NCBI GenBank assembly: GCA_027596195.1
Contig: JADGJG010000129.1
Span: 1-39,248 of the forward strand
Reading direction: 5' to 3'
Source: Podochytrium sp. JEL0797
Lineage: Eukaryota; Chytridiomycota; Chytridiomycetes; Chytridiales; Chytriomycetaceae
Length of the DNA stretch: 39,248 nt
Shown one piece after another: positions 21,610-33,001 of the stretch (position 1 is the first letter of the stretch; the number at the start of each line of letters is the position of its first letter). The position numbers and the translations under genes were made by a program. The notes beneath the pieces were generated by a model, which was not told the origin of the DNA, did not search any database, and was given only the letters and a program-made list of their open reading frames with translations.

Positions 21610-23547
21610 TCACTCGTCGCGCGGCTCTCTTTGACGCAACGTGATCGAGTGTACCGTCTCCGAAGCTGTTCGCGACATCACCAATCCATACTGCTCCAAC
21701 AAAGACGCGACCTGTTCAGAACTGTTCCTCTTCAAAGCCTCATGTAATACAGGAGTCTCAACAATGTTGCATCCATCCACCCCATCTTCCGCTTGCGCGA
21801 GAATCTTCTCGATCGCCTCCATCACAATGGCGTGAATATCCATGTTATCTCCAGCAAAAGACGCTCTCATGCTCAGATGCTCGTCTTTAGAGGCCAATTT
21901 GACTCTTGCCTCCTCCGAACCATAACTCATTGCTCCTTCCAGCCGGGACATAGAAGCTCTGAATCCGATCCCTTCTTCTGATGCCTCGGCAATTCCACCA
22001 CAGTTCGGAACGCCAGCCCAAGAAACACCTCTACGCACACTGAGAAGATTCTTATACTCGCGACGCAATTCCTTCAACAAACTCGTCTTCTCCAACTCAG
22101 AGTCAGACTTCAAGCACTCCGCCATTTCAACCATCTCCGTCGCCTCACACATCCCAAGCGGACTCAAAACACCCCTCGTGACCTCTGGCGAAACCTCGGG
22201 CAGTGACAAGTATCGCACATTGAGGACTTGAGCAGCCTCGTCTCCATTGACCGTCCCACTGCTCATTGCACTGTCCATTCTGTGAATCCCATGTTCCGGA
22301 AGAGAAACGACGCGAGAGGGAAGAGCCAAAGGCATTGGAATCTCCGAAGGAGGATCGATTCTCCCTGCACCTTGAGCCTCCAGTTTCTTTGGCAATGGAG
22401 CCCCACTCTCCACACTCAACAAAGTGGAATCACTCATCCCTCTCTCGACCGTATGAAACTCCACAACACCCGCGCCACCTCCACCACCCCCTCTCGCAAC
22501 CGCAACAGGTCTTCTGCGGCCTTCCAAGAACGCGATCCCAGCCACCAAACACAGTAACCAGACCACAAACGAGACCCACACCCAAGGCGACAGGCCGGCA
22601 CCCGAGGACTCGAGGTCGCTTTGATAGAGCGAGATTCCCAAGGGAATGTTGATGAGGGCAGCCAAACCCAATACTCGGCCGAGGCCGTGGTGGGCCTTGT
22701 CCCACCATGGCGTTATGACGCGAGAAGGTTGATAAAAGTGGTGGCTTAAAAAACCCATGGTCACTTGGAAGAATATGAGAATGAACACGGCCAAGCCAAT
22801 TCCCCTGAATTTGCAAAGGCCGAATGTAAGAATCAAAAAAACAAAACGTCCAACGAAACGAAACAGCACTCACACATGCGGTCCATTATGAACAACATCA
22901 AAATGATCTGACCCAGTCTCTTCATAAATCAGAGCAAACGAAATCACAGTCGCAATGAAACAGGCAAGGAAGAACGCGACATGTGCAGGGAACCATTTCT
23001 GGACGCCCCCTTCCGTGTGTTTGTAATATCTTGCCGAGATGACTCCAGCTGGCGCAAATACGCACCATGCGAGAAACATGAGTGCTCCGTGAGCCTTCAC
23101 GAGCGCGTCATTCGCTTCGGTGGATGAATCCGCGGAATTTGAATCAGAGTTCGTGGCATTCGTGCTGTTCATGATAGTTTGAGTGACTGAAGACGAGACC
23201 GACGTTTGAATTGCGAGTGCGATGCTTGGAATGGCGGTTGATGTCGACAGTGAATGTTGGCCCGTCGAGCTCAACGTAGGCGGGACAACCGCCGGTTTGA
23301 CGTTTCCGGGGTGAGGATCATCGGGAAACGCGACGGCAATGGGACGTCCGTTGCTTTCAATGATTTCAGGTCCCAGTTTTCCATTCTTGTCAACGAGGCT
23401 GCCGTTTTTTGAGGTTTGCAAACGGATTTTCGAGAGTGTGCGAGCTCCAACTCACTGTGTTGTTTGGGCTGCAGGAGACGCGTATACAGATATTCCTTCA
23501 AGCATCACGAGGATGCAAACAGAGGTTGTCCACATTTGGATGCGCAT
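21610..23547 (-). CDS. Cytochrome b561 transmembrane protein with long cytosolic tail
   Basis: Exons 23547-23456, 23398-22874 and 22804-21610 give about 603 residues. The first exon encodes a signal peptide (MRIQMWTTSVCILVMLEG..., cut near residue 23). A Ser/Thr/Asn-rich outer segment follows (about 70-127). The b561 core (about 132-300) has helices at 135-153, 168-189, 207-224, 245-265 and 278-298. Candidate heme-ligand histidines are His134 (KAHGAL), His170 (PAHVAFF), His205 (GPHVG) and His244/245 (DKAHHG). Such cores carry two b hemes and pass electrons across a membrane, often from ascorbate to ferric iron or monodehydroascorbate. There is no DOMON domain. The last 300 residues are a soluble, Glu- and Ser-rich tail without a known domain. 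A truncated copy of the same gene lies directly upstream. Confidence 0.85.
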
Positions 23548-23878
23548 TGCTTTCGTTTTGGCTGTCGCGTTGGCGTTGGTTACTTCAATTCGATCAGATT
23601 TGAGCCTAATTCTTTGAGAAAGCTTATCCTACCTTGCTGTTTAGATCTCAAGTAAAACTGATGATCTCGCGGGCGTGCAGGGCTTGGAGAGCAAGTTTGA
23701 AGAAAGTCGAATTTTGACAGGTGGGCAGATTTAGAGGTCAAAAAAATTGGGAGGGCGGAAGAAGGATCAGCACGTTCCAACACAAGAAAAGCATATTTGA
23801 TTGAAATAATACAACTTAGTTAAGCAACGCCAGGCAGCACATCCGACCCCAATTTTTTGTCCACGTTGCCACACTAGC
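23548..23878. other. Spacer between tandem b561 copies
   Basis: About 330 bp separate the start of the intact b561 gene from the stop of its truncated upstream copy, both on the minus strand. It should hold the promoter of the intact gene. No reading frame of interest is seen. Confidence 0.5.
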
Positions 23879-24517
23879 TCATTTCTGAACATCATTCTGC
23901 TGAATCATAAAAGTCGCACTTCCATTAATCTCAGAATGACTGACCTCCTCCAAACCCGCGAAATCCGTTTGTTCCCTAATGTTTTCGCGACCCGGAGCAC
24001 GTCGCCCGCGCCCCTCCAAGAACGAAACCCCCGAAAACAAAAACAACACCCACACCACGAGCATGACCCAAATTAAAGTAAAAATCGATACATTCACACC
24101 CGAGGAGTCGAGATTGCCTTGATAGAGTGAAACTCCCCAAGGGATGCGGCATCCGTGGAATTTGCAGATCCGTTGGTCAATGCATTGGATCCGGATGTGG
24201 ATTGGGAGATTGAAGTAGATATTGTGTTTGTCGCGGTGGTTTGTCTCATTGAGGAAGTAACAATCAGTTTGTTGGCGAGCGTGGCCATGTTCGGATCGGT
24301 ACGAGACGCGTTGGGGAAGGAATTCGCATTCGCTCTATGTTCTCTGTCTTGCGCGATCCTGTTTTGCGAGTTTTTTGGGCGTCAAGAAAACGCGTTTGAA
24401 AAACCGCGCGAAACTGACTCACTCTGTCGTGGTGGCGCCAGAGGGAGAGGCGAGCACAAGAGTCCTTTCGAGAATCGAGAGAAAGCAGAGACACTTTGAC
24501 CAGTTCAAAATGCGCAT
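23879..24517 (-). pseudogene. Truncated cytochrome b561 paralog lacking the heme-binding core
   Basis: The minus strand opens with ATG at 24517. Its first exon follows the intact neighbour closely: MRI-x-x-W, then C, LE and ASP-x-x-x-TT at the same spacing, and the same GTGAGT donor in the same phase (24517 to about 24425). After a splice it encodes an SFPN and Ser/Thr/Asn-rich segment equivalent to AFPDD and the STNATNS region. Near 24140 the sequence jumps to IPWGVSLYQGNLDSSGVNV, the counterpart of IPLGISLYQSDLESSGAGL. Everything between, which holds four helices and all heme histidines, is deleted, and the junction shifts the frame, giving a stop near 24095. The distal frame continues with one helix and FLEGRGRR to a stop at 23879. 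Expression of a secreted Ser/Thr-rich remnant cannot be excluded. Confidence 0.7.
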
Positions 24518-24610
24518 TGGACTTGTCAGGAGGATAGACGCGAAAATGCGGGGAAAAATTTTGCGGGTCATAGGGCTACAGCCAAGCCTTTCCAACAAAC
24601 AATCCCAAAA

Positions 24611-25251
24611 ATGCAAGGTTTCCACGACTTTCAAGTTCTTAGTACAGTTTATGCCCCATCCGGCAGCGGAGGTTCCCAATTTGACGACTTGGCCAATGTT
24701 CCAGCTGGAAGACAAATCCTGCGCATCAGCAGAATCACGGGTGCATTTGGCTTGTTTTGGTCTGTTTCCTTCCCTTTCTCAACTTCCCCGACTGAAGAGC
24801 CATACGAAAAGGAACACACACGCAATGACCCTCGAATTCCTTTACATCCTCGACAATGGTGAAGAATGGTCCCCAGGATCCCGTGGAGACCCCGGCAACC
24901 TCGAATACGCTGCCGGATTCGAAGTCTCACTGGCCCCCGGCGAAGTGATTTCCTCCGCAAAAGTATTAAACTCGATGATTCAAGACGCGGGGGGAAGACT
25001 CGTTGCGTTCGTTCAATTCAATATTGCGAATTCGGCGACTGGCGAGAAGCGAACCCTCGGTAAACTGAATGTCTGCAGGATTCGCTGGTTAGCTGATATT
25101 TATCAAATTCGACGCGTTATTGTCCCCAGAATTCGGCACAAAATCAAGCGAATTTCTCGAATCCATCTCGTTGCCGCAACCCGTTTTTTGCTGTCGAGGA
25201 CGTGCGGGGATGGTCTTGGATTCTCTTCAGTTTTATTACACGTCTTCGTGA
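24611..25251 (+). CDS. Jacalin-related lectin, single domain
   Basis: The best model has exons 24611-24759, 24812-25059 and 25130-25251, giving about 172 residues, the size of a lone jacalin domain. Jacalin-like marks are SGSGGSQFDDL near the start, LEFLYILDNGEEW as the first long beta pair, FEVSLAPGEVI, FVQFNI and the C-terminal GRAGMVLDSLQFYY, which corresponds to the sugar-binding GxxxDxxxxY region. Jacalin folds are beta-prisms that bind mannose or galactose. No signal peptide is seen, as in many cytosolic jacalin-related lectins. The second intron has clear consensus. The first is less sure, because its GTCTGT donor is unusual and another donor nearby would change a few residues. It is divergent to the truncated b561 copy (93 bp) and convergent with the ankyrin gene (153 bp). 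Confidence 0.65.
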
Positions 25252-25404
25252 GTGACAAAGTCAAAAAGAATATATTTCGACGGAAGACACCTACTTGATC
25301 AGGGAACCTTTACAAAAATGAAATATACAAAGCCATCGTTGTTGGGGGAATATTAAAAAAACTGAACGAAGGATAAAAAGAAAAATAAACAAATCACACC
25401 AGAT

Positions 25405-28400
25405 CTACTCCGCCTTCGACACCCCACCACCAACACCTCCCCCAACTGCCGCTGCCGACGACGATGACGATGCAACCCTCCCAAACTTTTTAAACTTGAG
25501 GTGCATCGCCCTCCCGGGATCCACCCCAACCACCCCCTTCCTCCCCATCGCGCCATGATTCTCCACCCCACCCCCACCCTCCCCACCCACCCCCATCTCC
25601 AAAACCATCTCCTCCACATCCACACCCTCCACAAACTCCCCCCCTTCCCCGCCTTCAAACAAATTCTCCAACCTCTCCCGCTTACTCCACCCCTCCACCT
25701 CCCTCACAACCTCCTCGGCCCCCCAAAACAACACATCTAACTCCTCAAACCGTAACCCCTTCTTGCCTTCCTTCCCTTCACACCATTGAATCCACTTTGG
25801 TACACTCCCTTCCCCCCCATCCCCCCTCCACTGCTCCACTACAGCCTCGAAACACGCTGCACCAACTTTACTCCGCGTCAATGCCTCCTTCTGCGCTCGA
25901 GTTGCCACACGGGTGGGGACACCAGGGAACATATCCACAACTTCCCTTCCACTCCGCTTCCCGAGATACAACGCGACTTGCAAATCCGTAAAGTATGCTT
26001 TATCCGCTGGCGGTGTCGTCCGATGTACGCGGAATGCTTTTTTGGGAATGAGAAGGGCAGCAGGGGACGGTTGTACAGGCGGCAATCGGATTTTGTAGAG
26101 TGGGAGACAATGGGTGCGGCGGTGGCGTTGTAAAAGATCCAGCGCAGAGTTTGCGGCGGAGGAAAGGAGGTTCGTGGGTTCCGCGACGAGTGGGGTGGAA
26201 ATGGAAGTGATTGGATCGGAGGAGGGTGTTTCGATACCACCCATGAGTCCGTCGTCGGAGCGAAGGCTTGCGGGGTGGTGCGGTTCGTCGCCGGCGCGTT
26301 GGTATCCGGAAATGCCGAATAGGTTCTTTTTTTTGGGTTTCTTTTTGAAGGGGCTCGTGTGTGGTGGTTGCTGGTGGGAGGAGGAGGAGGATGGGATTGT
26401 GGGTGTTGCGGGGATCGGGTTTGGTCGTTTTGGTACAGAAGGTCGCTGCGATTCCAAGAAATCAGACAAAATCCAGTATCGCGAAGCAAGGAAACTCACA
26501 TCCACACTCTTGGAATGTACCGGAACCGGCGACGGTCGCACCCCAAACCGATCCTTCTTCAACATTGGTACCGCAGCAGGAGCAGGAGTCGAAACCGCAG
26601 AACCCATCTTGGCCTGCGGCAGCACAATCAAAGAACCCGACGCCCGTCGCCCATCCTTTCCAGACGTCACCGAAACTACATCCTCGTCATCGAAAATCAT
26701 GTGCGCGAGTTTATCCATCACAGGACTCTTGGGAGGCTGCTCGTCGGGACGCGGGGAATCAATCGACGATGCGACTGAGGATCCAGGAAGGAACTTTTTG
26801 AACTTGAGTCCAGCCACTCTACTCCCCCCTTCCTCCTTCCCTCCAGTTTCGAGCTTCTTCTTCTTGGGCTTCACAACCTCCACCTCCTCATCTGAAGACT
26901 GGACAGGAAGCCCACGCTTCCCACTCTGCACAGAAACATCCACCCCTCCATTCTCACTGTCACTCCCCCCAGACTCCTCATCACTACTCTCCGCCCTCTT
27001 CACCTTCTTACTCCTCCCCCCATCCTCACTCTCACTCTCCCCACCACCACGCGATTGCTGCTCGCGTTCCCGCAACTCTCGTTCCCGCTCCCTCTCCCTC
27101 TCGCGGTTCGATTTGCGGCCCCGCTTTTTCCCCTGATAGTTCCCCTTCTTCCCCGACGTGACTTCCTCTTCTTCCTCCTTCCGTTTCGGCTTCGGCCCCG
27201 TTTTGGCGCGAGGTGGAGCTACCGGGGTCGCGGTTGCGGGGGACGTGACGGCATCGCTTCCACTCCCACCACCACCACCACCACCACCGGTTCCGAGTGT
27301 ACGCAATAAGGCGTTGAATTTGCGTTCTTCACGGGAACTCACGAATGGACCTTCACGTTCACGGGCGTCGAGACCTCCCCAGGAGAAGGAATTGGGGCCA
27401 CCTTTTTAAGTTTAGAACATACGCAAGGGGAGGGGGGAGGGAGAAGAACCCACCGAGTCCAACGGCTGCTGCCGTCGTGGCATTGACAGAAGCCCGGCTT
27501 TTAGTTGTCCCACCTCCACCCGTGAAATTGGTCGAATGCGAAGTTTCGGAACTGACAGACGTCTTGTGCGCCGCTTTGACCCTGTTGTTCCCACACACAC
27601 AAAATCAGAATAAACCCCACACCAAAAACAACAAACTCAAAGACTCACTTGCGACCCCCACCCGCCGCCGCCGCAACAGCCGCCGCCTCACTCCTCACCA
27701 ACCTCTCACTCGCCTGATCCCTTATCCTCGCCATCATCCCCCCAACCTCCCTAACAAACCCAGGCTTCGTCTTAACAAACTCCGCCTTCCTCCACGGCTT
27801 CCAACACTCCTTCTCCCTCTCCAACAACTCCACCACCTCCCCAAACTCCCGCCCATATTCCACCGCCCGTTTCCCCTCGGAATCCACGTCCCCGGGATCC
27901 GCGCCATACTCCAACAAAACCTTCACACACTCCACAAACCCTCCCGCCGCAGCATCCATCAAAGGCGTCACCCCACCCACGCCCCCTTCCTCCCCCCCAC
28001 CACCACCCTTACACCCAACCTCCGCGCCATACCTCAAACACTCTCTCACACAATCCACCCACCCCTTTCCACACGCCTCATGCAACGGCGTCCATCCATT
28101 CCAATCCCTCCAATCAACCTCCGCGCCGTACTTCAACGCCCGCTTGACACCCTTCAAATCCCCACGCGCACAACACCCATGTAACATGCCTCGCCCGAAT
28201 TCATCAACCTCCACAACTTTCCCCACCATCCGTTTCCACAACTGCAACAACTGCGTCATCGTCTCATCCTCCTCCGCCTCCTCGAGTGGAGTCCTCCCCT
28301 CCTTATTCACCGCCCCCAAACTCGCTCCATGCGTCAACAACAATTCAACAACATCATAATGATTCGACGCAACAGCATCATGTAGTGGAGTCTGTCCTTC

Positions 28401-29925
28401 AAACCCGAGGGCGTTCACATCAGCACCGTAAGTGATGAGGAGACGGGTGGTTTCGAGTTGTCCTTCGAGGGAAGATTCGTGGAGTGGTGTCCACCCTGCG
28501 TGGTCTTTGGCGTTCACATCGGCGCCGGCGCGGATGAGGGCTGTGACGGCGGTGACGTCGCCGGTGCCGGAGACTTTGAAGAGGGGGGTTCGACCGGATC
28601 GGTCTGTGTTGTTGATGGCTGAGTCTGTGTCAAACAAGAACGGCAGTAAGAAAACACCACAGGAACATGATGAAGAAGTGAATGAAAAGGAACACTCAAC
28701 ATGGAATCGCCTTATTCGCAACCATAATCACATCCCCCTTGCGACTCGCGGCAGAATTTCTGCCTCCCGAGGCTTTTGACTTCCTCCCGCGACCACTGCT
28801 CGGTTTCGGTTGTGCAACTGGCACAGGCAGAGGCCTCCGTTCCTCTTCTTCCTCTTCGTCGTCAGAAGGTGGGGCTTCGGATTCACTGGCGGGTTCGTCG
28901 TCGGTATGCATGATGGAAGTTGTGGATTCCTTTTTGATGGGTTGCGGGATGGGACCTGTGGTGCCCTTGTCGACAGAGGAACCAAGACCCGCAACAGAAT
29001 TCCGATCCACCTCCGATTTAACAGGCACAGAATCGAGCGTTGGCGTCGCAGTGTTGGGTATAGTCGAAACTTTTGATACGGCAGTCGCGCCAGCAGTTGC
29101 AGACGTTCCAATTGATTTGGGATTCATAAACGGCGAGGCATGGATACTACTGCGGTTACTTCCATCGGCACTTGTACTGCGACTGTGACCGGCACTCGAG
29201 TGTTTGCTGCTGCCACCACCGCTCGCACCCCCTCCAAAAGATTTCTTGACGGACAGCAAACTCGAATTCGCACTCGCATGGCCGTGAGCGTGTAATTTCG
29301 CTGATGAATTCGCATGCGAATGCGCGCGGTCGCTTGGACTCGAAAACCGGTCCTTCACTCCCGCCCCAGACCCTCGATGGTCCTTGGACCCCTCCCGATC
29401 CCCAGAAACCGCCCTTGACGATGAACCCGACGAATGGCCCTTCTTGCCCGAATTCAACCCCAACTTTTTTGCCGAAAAGACCACCTGTTTGGGCTCCTCG
29501 ACGTAATCCTCGTCTTCCGAGTTGTCCTCTGGAAGGGGGACACTTCTGAAGATGCTCTCAATGTCGTCTTCGTTTGTGATTGTGCGGAAGCGTTGTTCTT
29601 TGGGGCGTTTGGGTTCTTTGCGGAGTTTTGTGACGGAGGAGGAGGCGGAGGAGGCGATGGACGGGGTGGGTGAGGAGGTGGACGAGAAGGGGTTGACTCG
29701 TTTGTGTTCTACGGCGGGTGTGGCGGGAGGGGCGTGGTGGAGTGTGTCGGGGGGGATGGCGGGAGAGGCGGGGAGCCGAGAGAAGCCAAAGGAGGCAGCG
29801 TTGGTGAGCGAGGGCTGGGAGGGTGCCGAGTCAAACAGGTGAAGGAGAAGGTCGGCAGCGGCATCGGCGGGAGTGGTGTTTGTGGTGGTGTTTGTGGGCG
29901 GGTCGTTGCTCGCCTCGTCTGGCAT
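25405..29925 (-). CDS. Hos4-like ankyrin-repeat chromatin protein
   Basis: Five exons (29925-28701, 28624-27649, 27581-27454, 27401-26500, 26445-25405) give about 1,423 residues. Residues 1-408 are disordered, Ser/Gly-rich and then acidic. Residues about 410-660 hold ankyrin repeats with DHAGWTPLHESSLEG, GFEGQTPLHDAVASN, EGRTPLEEAEED and WNGWTPLHEACGKG. The array breaks off and resumes, as in Hos4 of the yeast Set3 deacetylase complex and in BCOR/ANKRD11 proteins. A charged, basic linker rich in RERERE and KKKK follows. A C-terminal globular region (about 1150-1300, PLYKIRLPPVQ to LDVLFW) resembles the conserved tail of fungal Hos4-type proteins. The 54-nt intron 26499-26446 has GTGAGT/CAG ends and no stop, so it is easily missed. 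A nuclear scaffold role is inferred. Confidence 0.72.
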
Positions 29926-30106
29926 CGAAGAAAGTCAAAAAATCAAAGTTTCTCCTGAAGCGCTGATCCCGCACATATCACTGCCAACATTGGATAGAGT
30001 TTTTCGTATGGAAGGTGACGATGCTTTGCGAATTAATTGCAACACGCGTGATTCCATCCCACGTATTCCGACAGTACCGTGTATTTCCCCAATACAATTA
30101 CTTTAA

Positions 30107-30787
30107 TCAACGCTTCTTTCCCTCCTTCTTCTTAATTGTCTCGTCGCCCACAAACACGCCCTTCTGGTTGTACGGCTCAGGTGGCCGATGTTTTCTGATA
30201 TTCGCGGCAAACTGCGTCAGCTTCTGCTTGTCGATTCCGCTCACAACGAGTCGCTGCGCCGTGGGAACTGCCACAGTCACTCCCTCTGGAATTTCCTCCA
30301 CCACCGGGTGCGAGTGTCCCAGCTTGAGCGACACCGTCTGGTTCTCCACGGCTGCCCGGTATCCGACACCCACAAGCCGGATTGCCACAGTGTATCCCTC
30401 AGACACGCCCTCAACGAGGTTCTCGACGAGGCGTCGCGTAGTGCCCCACATGGCCTAGTGATCGTGTTAACCAAGTGATCACTTCTCCTACAACAACAAA
30501 CTCACCCGCTGCTTCCTGTCCAACGCATCCTCGACTCCCACACTCGCCGCGCCCTGCGCAACAGAAACCTGCACAAACGGCAGCAGCGGAAGCACCAATG
30601 CGCCCAACGGACCCGTCACTGTCAACTCGCGTGTTGCGCTCTTGAACGATGCTGGCGCTGGAAACTCGAGGCTGTATGCCCGCTGTGTGAGTGTCACGCC
30701 CGGTGGGATCCGGAGAAGCTGTTTGCCGACTTTCGAGTGCGCTGCCAACGTTGTGCTGAACGACCGGGTCGACAGCGGTGAAAACAT
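30107..30787 (-). CDS. MRPL6: Mitochondrial large-subunit ribosomal protein uL6m
   Basis: Exons 30787-30506 and 30454-30107 give about 209 residues. An Arg/Ser-rich presequence (MFSPLSTRSFSTTLAAHSK) precedes GKQLLRIPPGV, and VTGPLGAL, RKQRAMWGTTRRLVENLVEG, LVGVGYRA, LGHSHPV, GIDKQKLTQFAANIRKHRPPEPYNQKGV follow in the order of bacterial L6. The terminal KKKEGKKR is basic, as usual. uL6 binds 23S-type rRNA near the GTPase centre. Start 30787 is chosen because the presequence begins there; an in-frame Met at 30880 would add a poorly conserved leader. It is head-to-tail with the ankyrin gene (181 bp apart) and divergent from Dus1. Confidence 0.94.
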
Positions 30788-31259
30788 TTTTTTTTTCGAG
30801 GGCAAAAAAAAGTGCAAAGGCAGCTTGAGGCAGCTTGTCCTGGTCGGTACGGGCCGCGGTTTGGCAACGCTATTATGCACCGAAACACATCTATGGATTC
30901 CAAATTGCTGTGAAATTCAGGTCGCAGTTCTCATTTTGAAGCAGGTCAATTCGCCAAACGAAAAACGGCGACGCCGACGCGTTGACTGTGCCGGTATTCC
31001 AACCGGCAACTTGTGCCTAAACGAATCCACATTCACAGCCCGTCAAATACAAACGACTCTAGATTCTTGAAAGAATCAGAATTCGATTACGAATACAGGA
31101 AGGAAGAGCGGAGGGTTCTACCTGTCAAATGTGAAAAGTCATCCAGGCATTCTCATCCCGTCCTATTTTAAAAACACAACTATTCGCGTTCAAATAGAAT
31201 AATCCCCTTAAAAATCGAATATTTAGAAATCCAAAAAAAAACAAAAAATATAAAACCGA
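30788..31259. other. Divergent intergenic region between uL6m and Dus1
   Basis: This 472-bp region should contain the promoters of both genes. It includes AT-rich stretches and A-runs near 31230-31255, just before the Dus1 ATG. I see no gene or RNA in it. Confidence 0.5.
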
Positions 31260-32925
31260 ATGGCTGAAACAACGACCCCCGAACAAGTGCAGCCTACCAA
31301 GAAGCTGCAAGGCTTTGAGTTCTACCGCCAGGTTCTTGGTTCGCCCAAGCACATTGTAGCACCAATGGTGAGATTGATCACTGTTCAACACGCTCTAACG
31401 GTGACAGGTCGACCACTCCGAATACGCCTGGCGCCTCCTCAGCAAACGCCACGGTAGCGAACTCTGCTACACACCCATGTTCCACGCGCGACTCTTTGCC
31501 GAGAGCGAGCAGTACCGCAAAGAGCAGTTTATGACGGGACCTGGCGATCGACCTCTCGTGGTTCAGTTCTGCGCCAACGACAAGGCGTTTCTTCTGCAGG
31601 CCGCAAAGCTGGTCGAAAACAACTGCGATGCCGTCGATATCAACCTCGGTTGTCCACAGGGAATCGCAAAGCGTGGTCACTATGGCTCGTTCCTGATGGA
31701 GGACATTGACCTGGTGTGCGAGATGGGTGCGTACCTACCGTGCAAGAATATTCCCTCTGATCCGCTTCCACAGTCAAAACACTGCACGAAAACCTCGCCG
31801 TTCCCGTCACCTGCAAAATCAGAATCTTTCCCGACGTCAACCAAACCATCGATTACGCCAAGAGACTCCAGGCCGCGGGATGCCAGTTGCTCACAGTCCA
31901 CGGTCGTTTACGCGAGATGAAGGGCCACAAGACGGGACTGGCCGATTGGGAGCAGATTCGTCGCGTGAAGGAAGCGCTTGATATTCCCGTCTTTGCGAAC
32001 GGAAACATCTGTTACTACGAAGACGTCGTCAAATGCATGCAAATCACGGGCTGCGATGGTGTCATGTCCGCCGAAGGAAACCTGTACAACCCCGCCATCT
32101 TCAACGGCGGTCAGCTTCATCCCGTTTGGAAAATGGCCGAGGAATACCTCGAGATTTGCAAAGAGTATCCAAACAGTGCCAACATTGGCATGATTCGTGC
32201 GCACTTGTTCAAAATCTTTGCCCCTTGTCTTGCCGAATATACGGATTTGAGGGCCGATCTTGCCGCCAAACACACGTGGGAGGAGTTTTGGGCAATCACG
32301 ATGGAGTTCAAGAAGCGAATCTTGGTAACCTCAGATGTCTTGAGCTTGAATTCCGGACCCCGATTCTGATTTTGAACCAAATTGCAGAAGGACAACAACA
32401 ACACTGTCGAATACATTGCCCCCGCCGAATTCGAACTCGACTCCCGAGGACTCAGAATCTTGCCAAACTGGGTCTGCCAACCGCACGTCCGACCTGAGCT
32501 TCCTCACGATGCCGCCGCGTCCGAGGCCGCTCCTTCAACTGAACCGGTTTTGACTGGTTCCGAGGCAGAGGAACTCGCTGCTTCTCGATTGAAGAGAAAG
32601 GAGGCCAAGAGGCAAGCAAAGATCGACAAGTTTGGAGTCATTGATGTGGCGACAAAGAAGGGTGAGTTTGACCTCGTGTTTTCGGTTCTTTGCTAACGCT
32701 GCTCATTCATTTTTTCCAGCTCGCAAGGCAGCTGGCAAGAACCCCGTGTGTGCTGAGACTACGTGTCTGCAATATGGATCTAATAAGTGCGTTTTCTCGT
32801 TCTGCAAAAAGTGTTGCCGGGATCATGTCAAGAAGGACACCATCACCACTTTGGAGAAGGTCGCAGGAAGTGATGAAGATGCCAAATACGTTTGTGTCGC
32901 TCACCACACCCTTCCTCCGAAATAA
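31260..32925 (+). CDS. DUS1: tRNA-dihydrouridine(16/17) synthase Dus1
   Basis: Exons 31260-31367, 31408-31726, 31774-32324, 32388-32661 and 32720-32925 give about 485 residues. The FMN-binding TIM barrel (about 28-300) has [40 protein letters not shown] with catalytic Cys118, [28 protein letters not shown] and [12 protein letters not shown]. These features fit the Dus1 branch, which reduces uridine 16/17 in the D loop with NADPH. The C-terminus adds a Lys-rich linker and a Cys/His cluster ([26 protein letters not shown]) that may bind zinc, as in Dus1 homologues. All four introns have good consensus and match domain continuity. The stop lies 76 bp before the first gene of the seven-helix array. 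Confidence 0.94.
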
Positions 32926-33001
32926 AGTAAAATGAAACTGAAAACTATAACATAGAAAAGGCTGCGGATTCGAAAAAAACAAAACACAAAAATCCACACA
33001 A

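Noticed and set aside
26114..27136. 340-codon plus-strand frame opposite the ankyrin protein
   Set aside because: It is a mirror of Ser/Lys/Glu-rich low-complexity coding on the minus strand; it has no domain and no codon pattern of its own.
27359..28721. Separate ankyrin gene beginning near 28721
   Set aside because: Splice sites in phase join this ankyrin exon to the disordered exon ending at 28701 and to the basic exon starting at 27401. One large gene explains all parts better than three.
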